Assembly: GCA_031841125.1 (NCBI GenBank)
Contig: CM063109.1
Location: forward strand, 69,074,914-69,138,913
Direction of reading: 5' to 3'
Length of the DNA: 64,000 bases
Source of the DNA: Acanthococcus lagerstroemiae
Taxonomy: Eukaryota > Arthropoda > Insecta > Hemiptera > Eriococcidae
The notes beneath the pieces are model-generated. The model made no database searches, was not told where the DNA came from, and was given only the letters and a program-made list of their open reading frames with translations. Below are positions 11,838-24,500 of this stretch, in pieces. Both the position numbers and the translations under genes were made by a program. Each line of letters begins with the position of its first letter. Position 1 is the stretch's first letter.

Positions 11838-11873
11838 CGGAAAACCGTTCTTCCCGGGAGACCCGGCCGCACC
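11838..11873 (-). CDS. Collagen gene exon B, four Gly-X-Y triplets
   Basis: A 36-nt exon in phase 0 on the minus strand: acceptor attacag, then GAAGSPGKNGFP, then donor gtacat. It is exactly four triplets, so inclusion or skipping would not change frame or triplet register. It lies 2.9 kb downstream of exon A in transcript order and 182 bp upstream of exon C. The 36-nt size fits the 9-nt-multiple exon pattern of collagen genes. The splice sites are good, but a gene finder using only long ORFs would miss it. Confidence 0.9.
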
Positions 11874-12999
11874 CTGTAATAATAAGAAACAAATAAAAAT
11901 ATTAACTACAATCACTCGTAAAACACCCGCTCAATACTGTGGCCTAAAATAATGTATGTACTTCCAATCAGCTGAAGTGAAGAGTTTCATTTTTGAGAGA
12001 AGAAGAAAAAAAACAACAAAAAACTAACTTTCAAGTTTCAAAAGGTGCATTTGGTTAATAGACTAAGGTGTGCAATAGGGTGGGCCATTCTTATACTCGG
12101 AGCTGCCGAATTTGAAAATGTTGAATCTGAAAAACGAAATGGAGGAAAATACGAGTATTGAATTATCAAGTAAAAAAAATATATATATATATATTTTATA
12201 TCAAGGCTTGAGCCCTTTACCGAACCCTAAATTTTTCTAAAAATACCATATTTCTTTAAAATCTGAGCTTTTGATTTGAAAACGCAATTAGGAGGGAAAG
12301 ACAGGTATTATCCAGTAATGACACTCAAATTTTATTCAAGTTTTTCCTTCAAGGCTTAAGCCGTCATATTTCTTTTTATTATTATTTCATTATTATCGAG
12401 CCACGGAGCCACCTTGTTGTCTATAAGTCGCAGAGGTATCCAGCAGCAGAAAGGTAAGTGAAGCTGTTGTTTATGTGCTTGTGGGAGTTGGAGAAGGCCA
12501 GGATTCGACTATGGGAGACGATGAGGCAAGAGTTACGAAGGCAGGCGAGGGAGGAACATGGAAAGAGAAAAAGTCACAAATTTGAAAAACTTGAGGATCC
12601 GCTAAAAGGCTTAAGACGTGACATGAAACATATAATGAAATATGGTTCTTATTACTCGATACGACGCCTTTACTTTCCCCTCTATTACGTTTTCAAAATC
12701 GAACTTCAGATTTTATAAAAATAAGATATTTTTGAATAACTGAAGACTCAGTAAAGGGCAAAGATTTGGCGTAAAAAAATAAAATGAAACATGAGTATTC
12801 TTACGTAATATAATACGCACTTCTTCCATTTCGAAATCGTACTTTATGGTTAGAATTTTAATGAAATGATAAAAATTAAGTTCCTGGGTTAGCGGAGGAA
12901 AAAGCGTTTCCAGACAAGGTTTTTTTTTTGTCTTATCTTCTCTGGAATGTCTTATATGCATGAAAATAACTTCAAATTTCAAAGGAAAATTTTATTAAT

Positions 13000-13143
13000 C
13001 AGGGTGTCTACCAACTATGAATTTTCCTATAGTACGACCTTTGTATGACTTATGTAACTTTCGTACGGCCTTTTTCCGGACCATTTACACACCTGAACAG
13101 AAATCCCACAAGGAAAAAAAAATTCGAAACATGCTAATTGCAC

Positions 13144-13175
<32 letters not shown>

Positions 13176-13397
13176 GAAGAAACTTAATAATTAAATAATA
13201 ACGAACGAATTATTGCAATGAATGTTACAAAGAAAACACATTTTCACTTAAATTTCAATTTGGCCATATTATTTTGATAAGAGTTTAAGAGCTACTACCA
13301 AATTTGTAAGTTATTAGAAGCAATTGTTTTACTTTCGTATGACTTGTATGACCACTGCCTCAATTGTACGACTTTTGTGCGGCTGGTAGACACCCTG
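13000..13397. mobile_element. Second element with the same GTGTCTACC termini
   Basis: Starts CAGGGTGTCTACCA and ends CTGGTAGACACCCTG, flanked by TAAT on both sides. The interior is rich in gtatgac/gtacgac words and differs from the 4.4-kb element, so two subfamilies appear to share ends. It contains a 27-nt poly-A tract. No transposase reading frame. Confidence 0.75.
13144..13170. repeat. Poly-A tract (27 nt)
   Basis: An uninterrupted run of A inside the TIR element at 13.0-13.4 kb. Confidence 0.95.
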
Positions 13398-14728
13398 TAA
13401 TTTTGTGATAATCTAGCACAAATTTCGTAATTTGGCTACAGTGTATGGATACGCTGAAATATCTCGATCTGTGCTAGGCTACACTAAGAAGACTGGTGGT
13501 CATGATTCATACTGAGTGAAGTTTTGAAAGTGCTGTTAAAAAAAGTTATTTTGATGCTGCAAACCACAGAAAAATACAAATTTCGCACCCCCTCTTTTCG
13601 CTCAAGTCAGTAAGATTGAAAAAATGTTGGCAAAACTAATGCAAAGCTTCATTTTCAACCTCTTATTTTGGGCGTAGCGGGAGCAGCTTTAAAAGAACAG
13701 TAAGGAACCTTTCTCATGAGAAATCGGGACAGGAATATTTTTGGTTGAAAATCATTCAACAAGTAAAATTGATATAAATCGATTTATAGTCAAAATTCAC
13801 TTGGAAGATTGCCACCGTCGAGATTTTTGAAATATTTTAGTATGTATGTTGTTTATGGAGACGATTTCAATAATTCTGGGGGAAAAAATTGTACAGCCAA
13901 CTTTTTGTTTTCTAATTATACTGTACCATTAGGGGTAGGAATACATAATTTTCTTCACCCAAAAAGAAAGTACCCTGGCTGCTCATTTTTGCGCACAAGA
14001 GGTTTACCCATTCCCGCGTTCAAAATGAAAACAGGGAGAGATTAAATTAGGAGTCATCGGGATATATGTTACCATTTCTGTTTGATACTCGATAATTTGA
14101 ATTGGTTTTTCAGTCCCTAGATATTCAAATTAAAAAGGTTTCACTGTATTCTAAAAATCACCAAATAACGAAAAAATGACTCCAGTCGCTAACCAATCTG
14201 AAATCATAATAAAAAATATGTCTGTAAACATTTTTTTCCAACTCAGAAACTTCATTTTGTCTACTAATCTTTAAAATTCGAAGTTCCGTGGACTACCAGC
14301 AGAAGTCAGAAATGTTCATTAAAATTTTGCACACCTTAGCTCTTATACCAAGAAGCAACATTTAGAATCTAGTCTATATTGACTGACATTGAAAAAACTT
14401 GCTTCACTCCATGCTAATCTACGTATAAAAGTTTCTATTGCTGTACTGAAAGCTCGAGCTAAAAGCATGCGCCATCACTACGCAAAATACTGAAAAAATT
14501 GGGCAGTTTGTGTAACTACGTACATCGATGTCTGCAAAACGATCAAAATTTACTCATCTACATTTCCTTTTCAAAAGATCGATAAATGCAAATAAGACTC
14601 GAGCGTGTTCTACAGTAGCGAACGACTTTCTAAAGCAGACTAAAGTACACTAAAGAAACATTAACAGCTTACAGATGTAATTATTCGATAAATTATTCCT
14701 TTTTAAGACAACCTTTAACAATTCTTAC

Positions 14729-14799
14729 CGGTTGACCTGGTTCCCCCGTATCACCTTTCTTTCCCTTTTTGCCCCGTTTCCCGGGAGGTCCTGGCGGTC
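14729..14799 (-). CDS. Collagen gene exon A (first visible exon), Gly-X-Y, basic
   Basis: This exon encodes eight collagen triplets and is the most 5' exon visible. On the minus strand an acceptor (tttcag) at 14800 is followed by GA, which completes a glycine codon split with an upstream exon (phase 1). The donor after 14729 is gtaag. The peptide begins GPPGPPGKRGKKGKKG and ends GEPGQP, so it is strongly basic and then acidic. A lysine/arginine-rich opening after GPPGPP is what I know from the start of the collagenous domain of transmembrane type XIII/XXIII/XXV collagens, so I infer a non-fibrillar, possibly XXV-like, extracellular matrix or cell-surface collagen. The split codon demands an upstream exon, not found as far as 64000. 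The collagen call is secure; the subtype is tentative. Confidence 0.92.
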
Positions 14800-16079
14800 C
14801 TGAAACATAAAACGTATTATCAAATTAATAAAAATGCTAAAAACATTTTAAAATAGCAATAAAAAGCTCTAGAGATCAAACGCTCGAACAACGGTTACCC
14901 TTTTACAGCGCAGGGAAACTTTTAATACTCCGAATTAAAATGTTCTTTTTAACTTTTTTTTTCTCTCGCTTTATTTTATTAATTTCAATTCCGGCGAGTG
15001 CAACGGAATCGGAAGAAATTTCGCGAGGTGTCTTGGCATCGCCCATCGTAGCCAGAAAATATCTTAAAACATATTTTAATTTCTCTAATCCGTTGCCGGT
15101 GCAATGTTTCAACGCGAAAACGGGGATTACAATCGGATCCGTCGGCTTTTCCTTTCCAGCAATAAATAATGGCTGGAAAACTTTTTTGTGTGATTTATTT
15201 AAAAAATTTGTTTACGAAACTTTTTCTCGTTAGCGTTCGTGTCGTGCGAAATGTATTCGAATTTCAGTGGCGGCGAAGAACCAAAAAAAAAAAAAAACGG
15301 GAGAACACACATTTCATATTATTTACGATGGACGATGAAGTAACGCACATTTTTTTTTTTCTTTTTGAAAACAGAGTCGAGGGTGCGAAAAAATCTACAC
15401 CGATTGAGCGGTTTTAGAAAACGAACTTCGAAATGTCGTATTTCTTTTCACGCTGGAGTTTGGAGACTTCAAGTCGTTAAGTAGTCGTAATACTGTGTAA
15501 AGAATCTATACCCTCGCGCTTAACAGATGGTAGGCTGATTTACACGCGAATACAAATTTCAGAATTAGTTGAGTGAAAGTACGCAGGATGTGAGGGGATT
15601 TGTTTTGACGATTCGGGGTGACACTTGAAATCCACGGATTTCATTATTTTTCTTTGTAAATCTATTTTACATATGGTCTTCGCTGCTCAGTATGTGCACT
15701 TGTTGGTCCGGATACAAAACCGCGTGAACAAGAGGAATAATGACGCCATAAAGTTACTAGGTTACTGGCGTCTCGTTTTTGGAAATTTGTCGGATTTGTA
15801 TGCCGTTTCTAATTTGGTCCTTTACTCCGGTAACTGCCGTAGCTCGAAAATTAAATAAAATATACGAGTCGCATTTGTCGGGTGTTTGACAACCGGCCCA
15901 CGAGTACGCTGTAGAAGATCTGAAGTAGACATGTTGCTCACTACGTTCATTAAACGTATTCATCTCGTGCTGAATGTTTTTTCCACCGTTAAACACATTG
16001 GAATCATACGAGGAATTCAGGGACTGCGTACTTTATAAACAAGAGAAAAAAAAAGTAAAAATAAATGAACAAAGTCAGC

Positions 16080-16350
16080 TTGATATTTGGAATCTAAATC
16101 GTACTCGGAATAAAAATCTGATGCAATATTCGAAATCAGCTACCTCCTTCCCCTCCCTCCAAAAATTTTAACTCAATTTTTCCAAAAAATTTCATTTTGG
16201 CCCATTTTTGGTCAGAAATTTGGATTTTTGGGCTTAGATTGAGACCGGATCAAAAATCGGACGCGATATTGAACATGAACGACTCGATTCCTATTTCGAT
16301 ATTTTGACGTCCGAGCCTCCTTCTGAGGGAGAGATAATCTTTTTAAGCGA
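16080..16350 (+). repeat. Two units of a degenerate ~140-bp repeat (AAAAATCGGA family)
   Basis: aaaaatctgatgcaatattc at 16112 and aaaaatcggacgcgatattg at 16252 are aligned units 140 bp apart. Each is followed by a(c/a)atca/gaacga-type words and preceded by ggatttttgg-type sequence. Related units recur near 31.95, 32.6-32.86 and 38.5-38.96 kb. Confidence 0.65.
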
Positions 16351-16549
16351 AAACATAAAATTAAGCCTTGTCATTTGAAGATCCATTTCTGTCCCCTGTC
16401 CCGTGAAAGGTCAACTTCGCGATAAAAAAATAACCGATTCGTGGAACGCCGTGAAGAATATGATAATCAATATGTATACCCACACACTGTGAAAAATGCA
16501 CTTGAAACTAATAATAATAAACAATAAATTTTAAAAAAATTAAAAAATA

Positions 16550-17750
16550 GGGGAACTAAACATGACTAAATCCGATGAAACGAGTAAAAACGATAAAATT
16601 CAACGTTGACCAACCTGGACCTAAAACGACCAAATTTGTCCAATCCTAATCGCATCCAACCTAAATTGAACAAAAAGGCCAAAAGCTAACCAAACTAAAC
16701 AAAAACAGGGTTGATTAAGAGATTTTAATTATAAAATTTAAGGTCGAAGTTGATCAAAAATTATCAAGTTGGATCACATAGCTCGAAAATGATTACATCC
16801 GACCCAATTAGACCAATTCTGACCGAACTGACCAATAAGGTCCGCTAATAAGTAAATTTATAATCAAGATTAATCAAAACAAATGCTATTTGACTGAAAT
16901 CTACCAAAAGTATCAAGAAAACCAAATCTGTCCAAAAACTCGATTCGAACGAAAATTCATCAAAAAGGACTAAACGCAACCGACAGTGGATTTAAGGGGC
17001 TCAGGAATCAAGCCCCTCCCTCCTCTTGTGTCCAGTTTTACACTAAGATTTAAAATTTTGAAAAATGTCTGATGTCAACTCATCTATTGTGCCCAAAATC
17101 AATAATATAGGAGAAAAACAGAAAAATGTTCGTTTACCCTTCTCACAGTTTCTCGTGTATGAAGGCGGGTCCATCCTAGTCTTGCCCCGTCCTCCTTCAC
17201 TAATATCTAGATTCACCGCTGAGCGTAACCTAAAAGCTAAACGCGATCAAAAATGATAAATTCTGGCCAAATTCCCTAAAAACGATCTCACCAGATCCAA
17301 TTAGATTAAATTAACCAAAAACTAAATTTTACAAATCTAGGAAACAATATCAAAAACGACCAAAACCAAAGATGATTAAAATCAAAACGAGTACACCAGT
17401 CAAAAATCTACCTAAAATACAAACAGTAATCAACTCTGTCCAAAACTAATCGAAGTTGACCACAGATGATCAAGTCTGACTGAATGGTCCAAATATGAGT
17501 CTATCACTCTCACTCTCATTTAGACCAAGTTTGAGGCCGAAAAAAACCTAGTACATTCTAACGAAAATTTACGAAAAATATCAGGGACGATCAAGTTCGT
17601 TCAAAACTGACGAAAAATTACTAAATGCAACAGGAATAGAACAGAATGTTAACAACATAAGAATTTCTAAAAATTATCAAAAACAATCAAATTCAACCAA
17701 AATTGACCAAAATTTATTAACGTAATTTAAGATTATTCTTGTCTGAAAGT
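16550..17750 (+). repeat. Strand-biased low-complexity tract rich in GACCAAA/GATCAAA
   Basis: About 1.2 kb in which short words such as accaaa, gatcaaa, gtccaaa and aacgacc recur irregularly every 10-25 bp on the plus strand, without a fixed period. It looks like cryptically simple sequence generated by slippage and point mutation. No coding signal. Confidence 0.6.
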
Positions 17751-19214
17751 AAGCAGGAATGAAACTGTCCAAAGAAGACAGAAAACAATTTAGAATCTAA
17801 GTGAACCGTACATAATTTGGTTTAAAAAAGTAATTAACTAAATAGAGTGAATTTTATGAAGACCTTGTTCAAAGGATTCTCATGATATTTTCCTCGTAGT
17901 TGCCACGACTACCCATTGTCATTACCCGCAAGTTCCATTTTTCTACCAATTTGCAAACGCAAGATTTTTTTTTTTTTGGAACACGGAAGAGTGCTATACT
18001 TTTGGCCTCATCTTGACTCCTCTAAGAGTAAAAATAGAGTAGGCAGGAATATGCCTACGTGGTCGGGGTAAGATATCTACTTACCAGATTAAAGATCGCC
18101 ACTTCTGAGATACCTTGTAGAAAAAATTGATAGAGAGAAGAAATATACGACATTCTACACATAAAAGGTTCCGTTGGTTGAAATCGCGTTAAGGCCTGAT
18201 TCATATACTAGATATAATCGCAATCATTTGAACCTATTCGAAGTCCGGTACCTTTGAGACTTACCGAGAAAATCCGATACAAAGTTTGAACTTGGAAAAA
18301 AAAAGGTAGGGAAACTAGAGAAAAGTAAACAGAAATATGAACCCTTTATATGTACTTGAACTTTATGATGTCATATCTCGACAACGGATACAGATATTCC
18401 GGTGCGGTCAACGGATGTCAGTAGAGAAATTTGCTACTTCATATTACACTGAAATTTTTAAATCGTTAATTCTGATCTTAAAACGGGAAATCGACTGTGT
18501 CTCGGAAACGAGAAACGTCCAAATGGACCCTCTAGGCATGAAATGACGCATATATTTTATGTCATACGTCTCACAAATTTTTTAGATGGTAAAGGGAGAT
18601 CAGTTGTTTGCTTTTGTGTTCACGTCTTTACATATTTTGTACCTTACCTTTATGTGTCTTTACGACTTCTTATCTTACGTCTCTATGTCTAATCAGATAT
18701 CTTTGTCACGGAACTTTTTCGGAAGGAGAGAAGGAAGAGTAAGGGTAAGAGAGGGGGAAGAGATTACGAAAACTTTGCCTAGAGTGCGGATTCTCTCTCC
18801 TCGATCTTGAACGAACTAAGTTTTCTTTTTTAGTGTTGTCCAAATTTTCGAACCTTCAAGCACATCTCCTTTAGGTCGCTTTCATTTTCTCATTGGGCAT
18901 TTTCTACAGAAACGCTTACGGAACGATCACAATAAAATCTTGGAGGGAATTACACGGCCAACTCACGTTGGCTGGCGATATAATGTTTATGTAGAAAAAG
19001 TCTAATTCACTGGAGGAAGAGCAACGAGCGCCTCTTCCTTCATACCGAACGGCTGCAACCCGATACGCACACCAGTTACTAAAATCGTCTAACGAATGCG
19101 CCGCAAAAACACCAAATCCATCTGACTTGAAACAGTTGGTGAATAGAAAGGAAACGAGCGGAAATAATGCGATCGATAAGGACTCGAAAATAGACGGAAA
19201 ATGGGGGGGGGGGA

Positions 19215-19420
19215 AGAACTGAACTTTGGAATAAATCATCTGGACACGGTTTTATTTACTAACACAACCCCTCCCCCAGCTAATATTTCAGGTATTCCCT
19301 CAATTGTAAACTGAAGGAGACAAAAATCAGTTTCTGGGCAAAAACGCGTCAACTATAGCCGCGAATGCAAAAAGACTCGCGATAGCAAGTAAAGCTCATC
19401 AAAGTTCATATAGAAAAAGG
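19215..19420 (+). repeat. Dispersed repeat shared with 31.4-31.64 kb
   Basis: Ordered matches: ggaata(a/t)atcat(c/t)tggacac, aacacaacccc/ttacaacccc, then (g)gcaaaaac(g)cgtca(a/g), tatagccg(c)gaa/tatggccgtgaa and tgcaaaa/cgcaaaa. Same orientation in both copies. Family not recognised. Confidence 0.6.
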
Positions 19421-20103
19421 GATTTACCGAGTTCTGTTAATTACCTTCAGAACGTGACACATCGGGTATTCTTTAGTCTCATGTCTATCTTATAACTGTC
19501 TTTATGTCGTTATGTCTTATCAGCAATATATAGATAAGTATCATGTTTATCTTCATGTCTTATCAGCCCCTGCAGTTTTTTGGATATTTAGATAGGTAAC
19601 ACATGGCTGACATTCTTATCTCGGGAAACAGGTAGGGGGAGGTGAAGAAGGAGGATAGGTTCTTTAGAGAGATTATTGTTATCGTTTAGAACGGACTTAG
19701 CATGTTAGTTGTTTTCGAGCTCGCAGAATTTGAAAAAATCATATTAGAATATGGTAAGTAGGGCACTGATAATCCCAGAATTCAATTTTGTTTTCATTTT
19801 AACCGTAAGTTGGAACTTAAGGCATCAGGAGTGGAGGATGGAGATAAACATTTCACTAAAAGTAATACAGGCATCGAATATGGGGGTTTCGAGGTCGCGA
19901 GATTCGTTTTTGATATTGACTGTTTCGATAAATGTGGAGCAGAGGAAAGGGGAAGGACTGGAATTGAAAAATGGTAAGTAATAGGAAAATACAATTATAC
20001 ACGTCACCTTACGGATGTCACGAGTTACTGAACTCATTTTTGGTATCAGTTTGGATTTAACTGAGAATTATGGCGCCCGGGACTGGGGGCCATAGTCAGA
20101 AAT

Positions 20104-21500
20104 ATCATTATTAATAATAATAAAAAGCCTTTATTTTGGTGAGGATATAATACATAAATATGTATAACCCAATAGTGTAGATAAAATTGTATATCGCCGA
20201 CTGTTATGTCGCATACCGAGCCCCGGCATCGAGGGCGTATGCCTCCCCGATTTTATTTCAAATTTTACGGTTTTGGGCCGCCCTGCACCACGAGAGTCCT
20301 ACCCTTCTAATAATTTTCCCCTTCCAGCTCATTCCGGGTCTTCCTCTCCTCCTTGTGTGATCTTGGGGAATCCAAAACGTGGTCTTCTTATCCCATCGGT
20401 CTTCATTCATTCTTGTTAAGTGATCCGCATACTTCATTATTTTAAGTTTTCTAATCAAGTATACCACCCCCCGCATTTAGTACTCATCAGGAAGACAAAG
20501 GGTCACCCTGCTTAACGCCCCTATATAGGCTGAATGGTGGTCCGGGTCTATCCGTTCTTACACAGGCTTAAGCGTCCTGGTAGAGAACTTCCGATATTCT
20601 CACAATTTTTCTTATCAACTCTCTACTTCCTTAGGGCATCCTTTAAATATATCGACGGTATCGAAAGCCTTATACAAAAGTCAACGAATACCGAATAATG
20701 CATTTCAATTTGGTTGGCGTTCGCTTTTTCTATGAATTGATTTAGTGTATGGATGTAGGGTCCTAGCGAAGCCTTGCCTAACCCTGCCTGCTCGACGGGT
20801 TGGGCGCTGTCCAGCTCCCGGGGATATGCTTAATTTTTCAGGATCTTCATAAACACTTTCTTTATGTTGGAGGAGAGGCTGATCGGCCTATAGTTATTTA
20901 ACTAGTTTTTGTTCCCTTTTTCGTGAATTAGGATTATCTCCGCCTCTCCCCACTGACTTGGTACTGCCTCCTCTTTAATATCTCGGTTGAATAAAAACAT
21001 TAGTGGTTCGGCCCCTACCTCAGCGAATTCTTCAAGTGTCTTGTTCTCAATATCATCAAGTCCTGAGGCTTTTCCTATTTTTAGTACTTTCAAAATATCC
21101 TCTATCTCGTGTACCAGTATCCTCAGAAATGGCTTATTATTTGGTGGTGGATTGTTTGGGCTAGCTGTTCCCTCCAGCCTTGCGCGTATGCCCGGCTCTT
21201 CTGGCCCCAATTCTACCCGTTCGTATAGCTCTTCATAGAATTTAGTGGCTTCCTGAATCAACTCAGACCGGCAAGTTACTCTCGCGCCATTTTTGCTAAA
21301 TACCCCCACCTCCACTTTCTTTCCATAACACAGTTCTTTCTTTAATTTTTTAGTCGACCATGAACTTTCAACTATTTCCTGCACCTTTCTTTTCTTTCGA
21401 AGTCCCTGCAGTCGTTCCTGATTCCTTTCTTAATTGCTTTATGAAGCTTCGAACATTTGATTTTCTGAAGTGGGATTGGGGAATTAAAAATTTTATCAGT
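20104..21500 (-). pseudogene. Dead non-LTR retrotransposon (RTE/CR1-like endonuclease-RT), internally deleted
   Basis: Read on the minus strand, this is the 3' half of a LINE polyprotein. A basic pre-RT segment (about 21372-21480) shifts frame into the N-terminal RT region (20902-21384) with FYEELYE, GKASGLDDI and PSQWGEAEIILIHEKGNKN. NYRPISLS and QGDPLSS motifs follow at about 20890 and 20500. Then the sequence jumps directly to the C-terminal signature MNEDRW...RRRGRPG (20395-20330), so the catalytic FADD region is missing. A stop replaces a tryptophan just before IGEAYAL near 20256. The 3' end has an AAT/TAA-type tail at 20104-20122. It is clearly nonfunctional; the clade name is an inference. 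Confidence 0.82.
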
Positions 21501-24500
21501 CCGAACTTTTATCACAAATGAGTTCAGTGACTCGCTTCGCGTACATACAAAAATAGCTAATTTGGAAATAGTCATCCGTGGAATGAAAGACTCAATCGGA
21601 ATGTCGCTTTGCCGCTATCCTTTGACGCCTCTGAACTCGAATGAGCAGCTCCATCGTCTAACTGCCAGTCGAACGAACGAAAACCGAAGAAGAGCCATCA
21701 GCGGTTAAATGGCATTTATTTTTGCTTTGTCTGCGTTTAACTTCCCTGTTTCTTGCCGTACATTACCAAGTTGATTACCATAAACAAGCACAAAGTAAAG
21801 ACATCTACATTTAAATTAATTCTCTTTCTTCCATGACAAATAAGTTAAACGGAATACGGTTATCGTTTATGTAGCTCGTTTTTTCCCTCCTCGTTCGGAA
21901 GCTGTTTGGCTGGATGATGTTTTGTCGAGCGTCTCCAGCCGGTATCGCCGCCTGCTTGGGTTATGCGAGAAACGCAGAAGACGAAGCGAAAACGTAGGAA
22001 GTTATTGTTGTTTATCGGCTGGCGCTGTCTGTCCTCGTTGAAATTTGTACATTTGAATTTCACGAAAGAGGTTATTCGAGCCGAGCTAGTTTGAAATTCG
22101 TTAACTTGAAAATCGGCCGACTTGTGCGTTTTTACAGAGAAATGAATACACTGCCCGCGCGTTCTGAAAAGGAAGTTAGAACTTAGCAGCGTGGCGAATC
22201 GAGCAAATCGCAAAATGGTCACGGGAAGAACAATTTTCAAACACAAAGAAAGCTGAGAGGTTTGTTTTTTTTTCTCGAAAGTTCGAGAATTCGAATCGAC
22301 ACAATGAATGTAAAGTGATCGCGGCGAATATTCTTCAAAATATTTGTTCGAGAATTACGCCTCGATGCTTCCTGTTACAGTCGAAGAAATTTTTATCAAA
22401 CGCGGGCTAAATTTCTAGTAGGAGTAATGCAGTAAAAGAACATTCATATTCATCGCAGTTTGCAGCAAGATTTCAATTTTTAAATTATCCTCTCTGTTCC
22501 GCTTAAACTTCTGAGCACGAGTAGTCTGACGATCTGGTTGTGTCTGTCTACGTAAGGTAGATATAAACGATAAGGGTTTGTGGGCTGTTAATTTAATCAA
22601 AATTTTTCTTTCTTTCTTTCTTTTTTACTAAATTCCAACTTTAATTTAAGGAGCCTGACCTACAGTCCATTTGAATTTGAAAAATAAGTGCCGAGTGTGC
22701 CGAGAATGTACAATTTGGCATAGTTGGTCAGTCAACGCGTCTCTAAGAATCCAAAGGGATCTCTACCCTCAGGGAAGCTCAACAGCTCCAATAAATTAAA
22801 TTTCCAAGAGTAAGTTGATACACATCCATTCGATCCGACAATGTTTCAAATGAAGAACATTCCTAACTCGATTTCTCACGAAAACGATACTTGACAATTT
22901 TTTTTTTTTAACAATCACGGAAACGTCGTATAGGGTTTCAAAAACTTGTTACACTATCAATTACAATACGCAACAGATTAAGATTTTTTTTTTTAACAAT
23001 GACTGAAAAAATATGATTCTACAAATACATGAATTTGCAACGAGGAATTTAATACCGAGGTTAATTTTTGTAATATAGTTCATTTCTATTCCTATCTTAA
23101 ATGCAAATTTTTGTATTATCAAGATGATATCACTAATCAAACAACTATCTATGCCTGTTGCATTGTTGTTCAGTATTGTAATCAGTATCAGTGTAGCTAT
23201 TTGTGGACGACAAAAAGGAACAAAAAGAAAAGAAATTCATATTTTAATTTTGAATGTAGAAAACGAAAAGTTTTTTTAAAAAAATGGTCAACGGCATTGA
23301 TCAACATTCAAAATATAGCTAAAATCATAACACTACCCAACAGCCAAAAAAACCGCAAGAACGAGAGTAGCCGACTCTAGAAGTATTTTTCACGCTGAAT
23401 TCAATGCCGCTTTTAGTTTTTCTTAATTAGCTCTCCTTTTCTCCTAAATTCATTCTGAATTATTTCCCGTAATTTCCCTCTCGAGTTTGAAATATTAGGG
23501 AATGTGGCCACACTGCATATGTATCACAAAACAAACTCGTCAACACGGGGACACGTGTGAACGTGTTTTGAAGTTTTGATATCGAAACGATGTAAACAGT
23601 TTCAACTGATTCTAAAATTCTATCATTAATGATCAAGTGAAGGAACAACAATTTTGAGGAAGGCGATCTCTTCGGTGAAGAAATAACGCCTTTTCATTCC
23701 GGTATTACAGTTTATTGTTTCTTTTACGAGATGTAAGTGAACTAGATAAATGTGTTCCGACACTAAATTTGATAAATATGTATTCATTAGAATTCAGTGC
23801 CCGAATATTTATGATAATCACAACGCTCGTTGTTGAATTGGAATAATACTTATGAAACACAGAGGGGACAGAGAACAACACGGTGGTTCTGTCAAAGACG
23901 AAGTTTATCGGTAATATCAGTTTAATAAAATATCAGTGCCGCCACATAGAATAAAACAATTTCTCATAATACACTATTAAATTTCCCAGCAAACGTAGAA
24001 AATGATTAGCTAACTGAGCATTTTTAATATCATATTTGGATTCAGCGTTAAAAATACATTAAGAATCATCTATTTTCCTTCATGCGGTTTCCAAAAAATC
24101 TCAGTTTGTTGTGTAGTGTAAATAATCTCATTCCATTGTTTTATATGCTTTTGTGTAGTGTGATTAACATAGGCCTTCTGAGTGTGAGAGACAATGCATA
24201 ATTTTGTATGTTTCATAAAGCAGCGCTGAGATTCTCCCAGGGACTTTTTTCAACATTTTCACTATTTATATTATCTAGGTATATTTACGTATCCTTGGAA
24301 ATTTTTCCTTCCTCCCTACCTACATCCCTTGGATACCACACACGTAAAAATGTGTTCCTCTGTTTTATTGATTTCAACGAGGATTTTGGTAGAAGAGTTT
24401 TTAGAGTGTTCTTTTGTATGAATATAGTTCGCATCTAAACTGAAATTCACTTTCTATATTATTCATGCACCTATAGAAGAAGCCTGATTTTCGAACTTCA

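Larger units (their letters stand above)
11874..14728 (-). other. 2.9-kb collagen intron
   Basis: Between exons A and B on the minus strand (gtaag to attacag). It contains a TA dinucleotide run, a 27-nt poly-A tract and a 398-bp TIR element at 13.0-13.4 kb. A lysine/arginine-rich open frame at 12458-12718 on the plus strand has no recognisable domain and is probably chance. Confidence 0.85.
14800..20103. other. Noncoding stretch upstream of exon A (probably intron)
   Basis: No supported gene. Around 14.9-15.4 kb the sequence is less repetitive and contains CpGs. 16.1-16.35 kb holds two units of a ~140-bp repeat. 16.55-17.75 kb is a low-complexity (g)accaaa/gatcaaa tract. 18.55-18.72 and 19.46-19.58 kb are enriched in ttatgtctt words. 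19.2-19.42 kb is a dispersed repeat shared with 31.4-31.64 kb, and 19.75-20.08 kb contains units of the gaactcatttttgg family. Confidence 0.7.

Noticed and set aside
12458..12718. Basic, coiled-coil-like 86-codon frame on the plus strand.
   Set aside because: No recognisable family, no splice or promoter context, and it lies within a collagen intron on the opposite strand; probably chance.
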